Source: Tannerella sp.
Lineage (GTDB): Bacteria > Bacteroidota > Bacteroidia > Bacteroidales > Tannerellaceae
Direction: 5' to 3'
Length of the DNA: 10,119 bases
Assembly: GCA_031283785.1 (NCBI GenBank)
Contig: JAITBC010000050.1
Location: 1 to 10,119, forward strand
Shown: positions 6,926-10,119 of the stretch, one piece after another
Numbering within the stretch: the stretch's first letter is position 1
Layout of the letters: each line of letters opens with the position of its first letter
Notes under the pieces: generated by a model
The model's input: only the letters and a program-made list of their open reading frames with translations
Told to the model about the DNA's origin: nothing
Databases searched by the model: none
Position numbers and translations under genes: made by a program

Positions 6926-7868
6926 ATGGAAAATATAGAAAGAAAAGTATATATGGAACCAACTTATCGGGCTGAGAGACAAAAGCCTGATAAAAGTTTT
7001 AACGGGCGTAAGACGTTGCGGAAAATCGACTGTTATGCAGATGTATCGCGATTATCTGCTTACCGGCAGGTATATATCCATTCACATTTTGCCTTTTTCG
7101 TTCAGGGAATTTCTTTTGACACAAAAAGATGTATCACGTACCGAACTGCTTTTTTCCAGATATCTGGAGACAGGCGGTATGCCCGGAATTTTTTCACTGC
7201 CCGACTTTGCGGTGCAGGGTTATATGCAGGATGTTATCCAAAATATCATTCAAAAAGATGTTTTGGTGCGAAACCGCTGGCGCAACGAAGAACATTTTCA
7301 TAAAACAGCTTCCTTACTGTTTGACAGTATCGGCTCTGTTATTTCGCCTAAAAAAATCACCAATACATTGAAAACGGAAAGTGGCATTTCGTTATCGCAC
7401 AATACGGTAGATAATTATATCAATGCCCTTGTAGAATCGTACCTGTTCTACAAAGTAAGGCGTTTTGATTTGAGAGGAAAAGGTTTGCTCGCAACTCAGG
7501 AAAAATATTACGTTGTTGACGTCGGTTTGAAAAAGTATTTTTTGGGCGATAAAATCAATCTTGATTTAGGACATAATTTAGAAAATGTTGTTTATCTGGA
7601 ACTTGTCAGACGCGGTTACAGGGTAAATATCGGAAAAGCCGACAATACGGAGATTGACTTTGTTATTCGCAATCCGCAAGGCGACAGGGAGTATATTCAA
7701 GTAGCCTGGACAACGAAGGAAGAAGCTACATTCCGGCGCGAAATTCGTCCGTTTAACCTGATAAAAGATTTCAACAAACGTATTTTGATTACCGCCGACG
7801 TTGAACCGGTAACCTATCATAACGGAATCAAAAAAATTAACGTCATTGACTGGCTGTTAAACGACTGA
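6926..7868 (+). pseudogene. AAA+ ATPase (AAA_14 / DUF4143 type), frameshift plus internal deletion
   Basis: The gene starts at 6926 with MENIERKVYME and goes out of frame at 6959-6960, where GAACCAAC has one C more than the frame needs. Dropping it gives QLIGLRDKSLIKVLTG and an intact Walker A, GVRRCGKST (7005-7031). After MQMYRDYLLT the frame passes directly to GRYISIHILPFSFREFL, whereas family members carry about 80 residues there, including the Walker B LDE motif and sensor region. The rest is continuous to the TGA at 7866-7868: the DUF4143 domain (ETGGMPGI, a winged-helix part with LSHNTVDNYINALVESYLFYKVRRFD) and a PD-(D/E)XK-like end (LENVVYLELVRRGYRVNIG, EIDFVI, IQVAW). About 313 codons remain of a usual 390-400. 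Such ATPases are multi-copy in Bacteroidales; their role is poorly defined. An ATG at 7035 could start a 277-residue remnant lacking the P-loop. Confidence 0.9.
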
Positions 7869-7920
7869 CCGGTCAAATGCGCTTATAAAACCGAACCTTC
7901 GTTAATTCCGGACTGCTTTC

Positions 7921-8454
7921 TTATTTCTTTACCCAAACATGGGTGATTTCTCCAAATACATATTTCCTGTAATCGCTTGCGTTCCTGTAGGCTTCGTTTA
8001 TGTAGTCTTTAGCTTCCTGTGTACAGAAATCGCCGGGAGCGGGGGTAGTAATCTGTATCAACTTACATTCAATAATCAGACGGGCTTCTTTGAAGGACAT
8101 ATTTCCGGCAGGAGTTTGAACGCCTGTCAATTCGACTTCTTTCATTTTCCCGCTGTCTCTTCCCGATTTACTTCCCAGAAAGAACATCTGTTCCCTGTAT
8201 TCATTCGGGAAGTATGACAGCGTATATGTTTGCTCTTTTTGGAGCAGTTCAAGCGTATAACGGTCTGTCCGGATAACGCACCATGTGGCGGGTTTCCTGA
8301 AAAGTACTCCAAAACCGCCTCCGCTGCCTGTCATGGAATTATAATGTTCTTCTTTGCCCGCGGTAATTACAAAAAAGTCTTTTCCCGTCAGTGCGAATAC
8401 GTTGTCGCACATCTTTTCCGGAAAAACCGGCTTAAATAACTGTTCAAAATTCAT
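7921..8454 (-). CDS. Flavin reductase-like domain protein (FMN-binding split barrel)
   Basis: This 177-residue protein matches the flavin-reductase-like family, in which an FMN-binding split barrel reduces flavin or another acceptor with NAD(P)H. Features are VFALTGKDFFVITAG (19-33), the flavin-site segment YNSMTGSGGGFGVLF (38-52), VIRTDRYTLELL (60-71), GSKSGRDSGKMKE (94-106) and the C-terminal GEITHVWVKK with His172. In related proteins the segment at 42-47 is usually MTASWG; here a glycine stands where the tryptophan is, which may alter flavin or substrate binding. The length is within the 160-200 range and no signal peptide is seen, so it is cytosolic. It is divergent from the AraC-type gene, with a good -7 element (TACTTTTG, 8490-8483) upstream. 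The electron acceptor is unknown. Confidence 0.85.
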   Translation of the reverse strand: MNFEQLFKPVFPEKMCDNVFALTGKDFFVITAGKEEHYNSMTGSGGGFGVLFRKPATWCVIRTDRYTLELLQKEQTYTLSYFPNEYREQMFFLGSKSGRDSGKMKEVELTGVQTPAGNMSFKEARLIIECKLIQITTPAPGDFCTQEAKDYINEAYRNASDYRKYVFGEITHVWVKK

Positions 8455-8482
8455 CTTCTAAATTATTTATCAAATTAAAGCA

Positions 8483-8523
8483 CAAAAGTAGCGGGTATTT
8501 TAGAGATAAAATAGCTATATTTG
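8483..8523. promoter_or_regulatory. Divergent promoter region with inverted repeat between flavin reductase and AraC genes
   Basis: A leftward -7 element TACTTTTG (8490-8483, reverse strand) and a rightward -7 element TATATTTG (8516-8523) both match TAnnTTTG fully; neither has a clear TTTG at the -33 spacing, which suits promoters that need an activator. Between them lies a perfect inverted repeat, TATTTTA (8496-8502) gaga TAAAATA (8507-8513), covering both -33 regions. I infer that it may be the binding site of the adjacent AraC-type regulator; the A+T-rich make-up makes a chance repeat possible. Confidence 0.5.
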
Positions 8524-8549
8524 CCACAAAAACAGTCGTAAAAGATATT

Positions 8550-9512
8550 ATGGAAAAAGAAAGCCGGCAAACCGTTCCGAATGTCCTGCAAAGACTTGCT
8601 CATTTACTGGGAACGGAAGTAAAAAACGGAAGACTGGAAATCCCCAAAAAATTCGGTAAGGGTTATTGCGCCGGATTTGTTTTTAATGAACATATCCGAA
8701 TGTTTATCTTTAATTATGAGCTGAATGAAGACATGTTTTTGAAAAATCCCGACGTCGATGCTAATAAGCGAATGATACTTTTCAAGTTTCATAACATTAT
8801 CCCCGAAACGGGAACATTATCAACCGGAAAGCAATTAACGGCAATATCTTCGGTTTTAATAGCGACCTGCAGCATGAATCCCGACATCGCTATTCCGGTC
8901 GATACAAATCATGCGGCGATTAATATAGAGGTGGATGCAGATTATCTGAACGGACTGTTTGACCTGTCGGAAAAATCGCCGGTCTTACAAAGCCTGCTGC
9001 AGAATACGCAGCCCTTACTGTTCGAACAGATGATTCATCCTTCGTTACAGAAAATTGTGAATGAAATTATTACCGAACCGGTCGATGAAACCTTTGCGCT
9101 GTTTTTTCTCCGTATAAAGGCGGAAGAACTGATTTGCCGACTGTTAATGGAGCTTGAAAAGCGGGACGAAAAACATCTTTATGCCTTAAACATTCACGAT
9201 ATACAAGCCGTTTACAGGGTGAAGGAGCAAATGCTTGAACATCCGGAAACTCCGCCGGTTATTAACGAACTGGCAGTTTGCGCCAGCATGAGTCCATCCA
9301 AGCTGAAACGTGTATTCAGGCAAATTTTCGGCAACAGTATTTTCCGCTATTATCAGGCATTCAGGATGAAAGAAGCCGCCCGCCTGCTGAAAGAGGAAAA
9401 GCGGTCTGTTTCGGAAGCCGGCTATCGACTGGGCTTTACCAATCTGAGCCATTTTTCGAGAGTCTTCCACGAACATTTCGGGATGAAGCCGAAACAGTAT
9501 AGCCGGTCTTAG
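8550..9512 (+). CDS. AraC-family transcriptional regulator
   Basis: This 320-residue protein has an N-terminal sensing region (about 1-215) of unrecognised type and a C-terminal AraC DNA-binding domain (about 220-320). The first helix-turn-helix is INELAVCASMSPSKLKRVFRQIFG (238-261). The linking helix YYQAFRMKEAARLL (267-280) follows. The second helix-turn-helix is VSEAGYRLGFTNLSHFSRVFHEHFG (287-311), with the family-typical GF.N.SHFSR.F and the closing G..P..Y. The start at 8550 lies 27 nt after a perfect -7 element (TATATTTG, 8516-8523). It is divergent from the flavin reductase gene and probably controls it, itself, or the genes to the right, now broken. PchR-like regulators share this layout; the effector cannot be predicted. 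The gene looks intact. Confidence 0.93.
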   Translation: MEKESRQTVPNVLQRLAHLLGTEVKNGRLEIPKKFGKGYCAGFVFNEHIRMFIFNYELNEDMFLKNPDVDANKRMILFKFHNIIPETGTLSTGKQLTAISSVLIATCSMNPDIAIPVDTNHAAINIEVDADYLNGLFDLSEKSPVLQSLLQNTQPLLFEQMIHPSLQKIVNEIITEPVDETFALFFLRIKAEELICRLLMELEKRDEKHLYALNIHDIQAVYRVKEQMLEHPETPPVINELAVCASMSPSKLKRVFRQIFGNSIFRYYQAFRMKEAARLLKEEKRSVSEAGYRLGFTNLSHFSRVFHEHFGMKPKQYSRS

Positions 9513-9553
9513 AATTAAACGCAACTATTCCTCGCTCCAAGAGCCTTAATTTT

Positions 9554-9815
9554 GTAAAAATCGAAATTATCCGACTGTGTATAAATTCGCCTTCCGAAAA
9601 CAGCGAGAAGGCTCCGCCAACCAGCAAATCAAGGAACGAACGACGCGCCGTAAACAGGTAGCTTATTCGGTCTTTAAGAATCGGTACTTCGGCCGAGAGC
9701 GTACCGGCAATCAACCCCAGACTGATGTTCTGAGGATGTGTTTTCATGTTTCCGTCCTTCAACGCCACGGATGCGACACCCGAAAGACGATTGCCGTAAA
9801 CGGACGGGATAACGG
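9554..9815 (-). pseudogene. TonB-dependent outer-membrane receptor fragment
   Basis: The reverse strand encodes PSVYGNRLSGVASVALKDGN followed by ISLGLIAGTLSAEVPI, then ISYLFTARRSFLDLLVGGAF. This is the end of the plug domain and first barrel strands of a TonB-dependent receptor, where YGNRLSGV..V..KDGN and ARR.FLDLL are diagnostic. The frame shifts near 9583-9590: the continuation YTQSDNFDFY (9583-9554) lies in another frame. After that the match ends, 41 nt from the AraC stop. Upstream a TGA (around 9820) closes the frame, and the signal peptide, TonB box and most of the plug are missing. Only about 87 codons of a protein normally 700-1000 residues long remain, so this is a relic. It may once have been a target of the neighbouring regulator. 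Confidence 0.8.
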
Positions 9816-9846
9816 TGTCCCATCAATTCGGCAGGCGCCTGGAAGT

Positions 9847-10119
9847 TTATATTCTTTTGCTGCAATCCAGGGCTATTTTTCCTCCGTGCGGCCGGATACG
9901 GAACACGCATCCGTCTGCCTGGACGAAAGCGCCTTTTTTGCAGAAGACGCCGTATGCAAAACCGTTGTACGCCGCCCTGATGTGGGTCTCGTCCACAGAC
10001 AGGAACGGGAGTTCGGCTTCCTGGGCGGTTTTCAGTTCCAGCGCCCAGGCGTCGTCGTTGCATGTCACCTCGAAACGGTCTTCGTAGAAAGTGAGATTGA
10101 ATTGCTGTCCCGAAGCAGC
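9847..10119 (-). CDS. Unrecognised protein, C-terminal 90 residues (runs off the right edge)
   Basis: The reverse strand is open from the window edge (10119) to a TAA at 9849-9847, in phase for 90 codons. The visible C-terminus reads QQFNLTFYEDRFEVTCND, then AELPFLSVDETHIRAAYNGF, GVFCKKGAFVQADGCVFRI and a final KIALDCSKRI. The alternating hydrophobic and polar residues, aromatics and short turns suggest a beta-sandwich end, as in many secreted Bacteroidales proteins, but I do not recognise the family and assign no function. The high G+C third positions and clean frame argue for real coding. The TonB receptor remnant begins about 30 nt after its stop on the same strand, so a deletion may also have reached this gene's downstream side. 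A GTG at 10068 is not a credible start because the frame continues upstream. Confidence 0.6.
   Translation of the reverse strand, partial: AASGQQFNLTFYEDRFEVTCNDDAWALELKTAQEAELPFLSVDETHIRAAYNGFAYGVFCKKGAFVQADGCVFRIRPHGGKIALDCSKRI

Noticed and set aside
7866..7875. 10-bp palindrome TGACCGGTCA overlapping the ATPase pseudogene stop
   Set aside because: It is perfect but has no loop or T-run and no second copy in the window, so there is no basis for calling it an operator or terminator.
9547..9554. Rightward TAATTTTG after the AraC gene as a promoter
   Set aside because: No TTTG lies at the correct spacing and no rightward gene follows; the bases belong to the end of the TonB receptor relic read in reverse.
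1..10119. CRISPR arrays, tRNA or rRNA genes, insertion-sequence ends
   Set aside because: I saw no regularly spaced direct repeats, no tRNA-like cloverleaf or rRNA sequence, and no terminal inverted repeats with target duplications.

Overview
The window looks like a chromosomal segment from a Bacteroidota organism, most likely of the order Bacteroidales. Three things point that way: promoters of the Bacteroides type (TTTG, 19-21 nt, TAnnTTTG), the absence of Shine-Dalgarno sequences in front of start codons, and protein sequences that match Bacteroidales families (the YqgE/aminotransferase pair, a DUF4143-type ATPase, a TonB-dependent receptor remnant). All calls come from reading the sequence; no database search was run.

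Left part (1-5294), conserved and dense. The window opens with the first 30 codons of a leftward Rpn/PD-(D/E)XK nuclease gene. A rightward run follows: rfbC and rfbB (two steps of dTDP-sugar synthesis), recR (recombination repair) and a GNAT acetyltransferase. The gaps are 8, 9 and 63 nt, so they probably form one transcript. Converging on it is a leftward pair, a PLP-dependent aminotransferase followed by a YqgE/AlgH protein. The aminotransferase has a textbook Bacteroidota promoter. The two convergent groups overlap tail to tail by 23 nt, with no room for a terminator.

Right part (about 5455-10119), accessory and decaying. It holds, in order: the C-terminal half of an ECF sigma factor fused out of frame to the start of a small two-helix membrane protein; a membrane-anchored 2x[4Fe-4S] ferredoxin with an ATGA-overlapping small reading frame behind it; an AAA+ ATPase (AAA_14/DUF4143 type) broken by a 1-nt insertion and an in-frame deletion of about 80 codons that removes Walker B; an apparently intact divergent pair (flavin reductase-like protein and AraC-type regulator) with an inverted repeat between their promoters; a short, frameshifted TonB-dependent receptor piece; and the C-terminal end of an unrecognised protein that runs off the right edge.

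How the genes work together. RfbB and RfbC act in succession on dTDP-glucose, but rfbA and rfbD are not in the window. The AraC regulator plausibly controls the divergent flavin reductase. The ferredoxin, small Cys-containing frame, membrane protein remnant and sigma factor remnant lie on one strand in one direction and may be what is left of a single redox-related cluster. No complete novel defence or mobile system is evident; the most notable signal is the concentration of broken genes between 5.5 and 10 kb.
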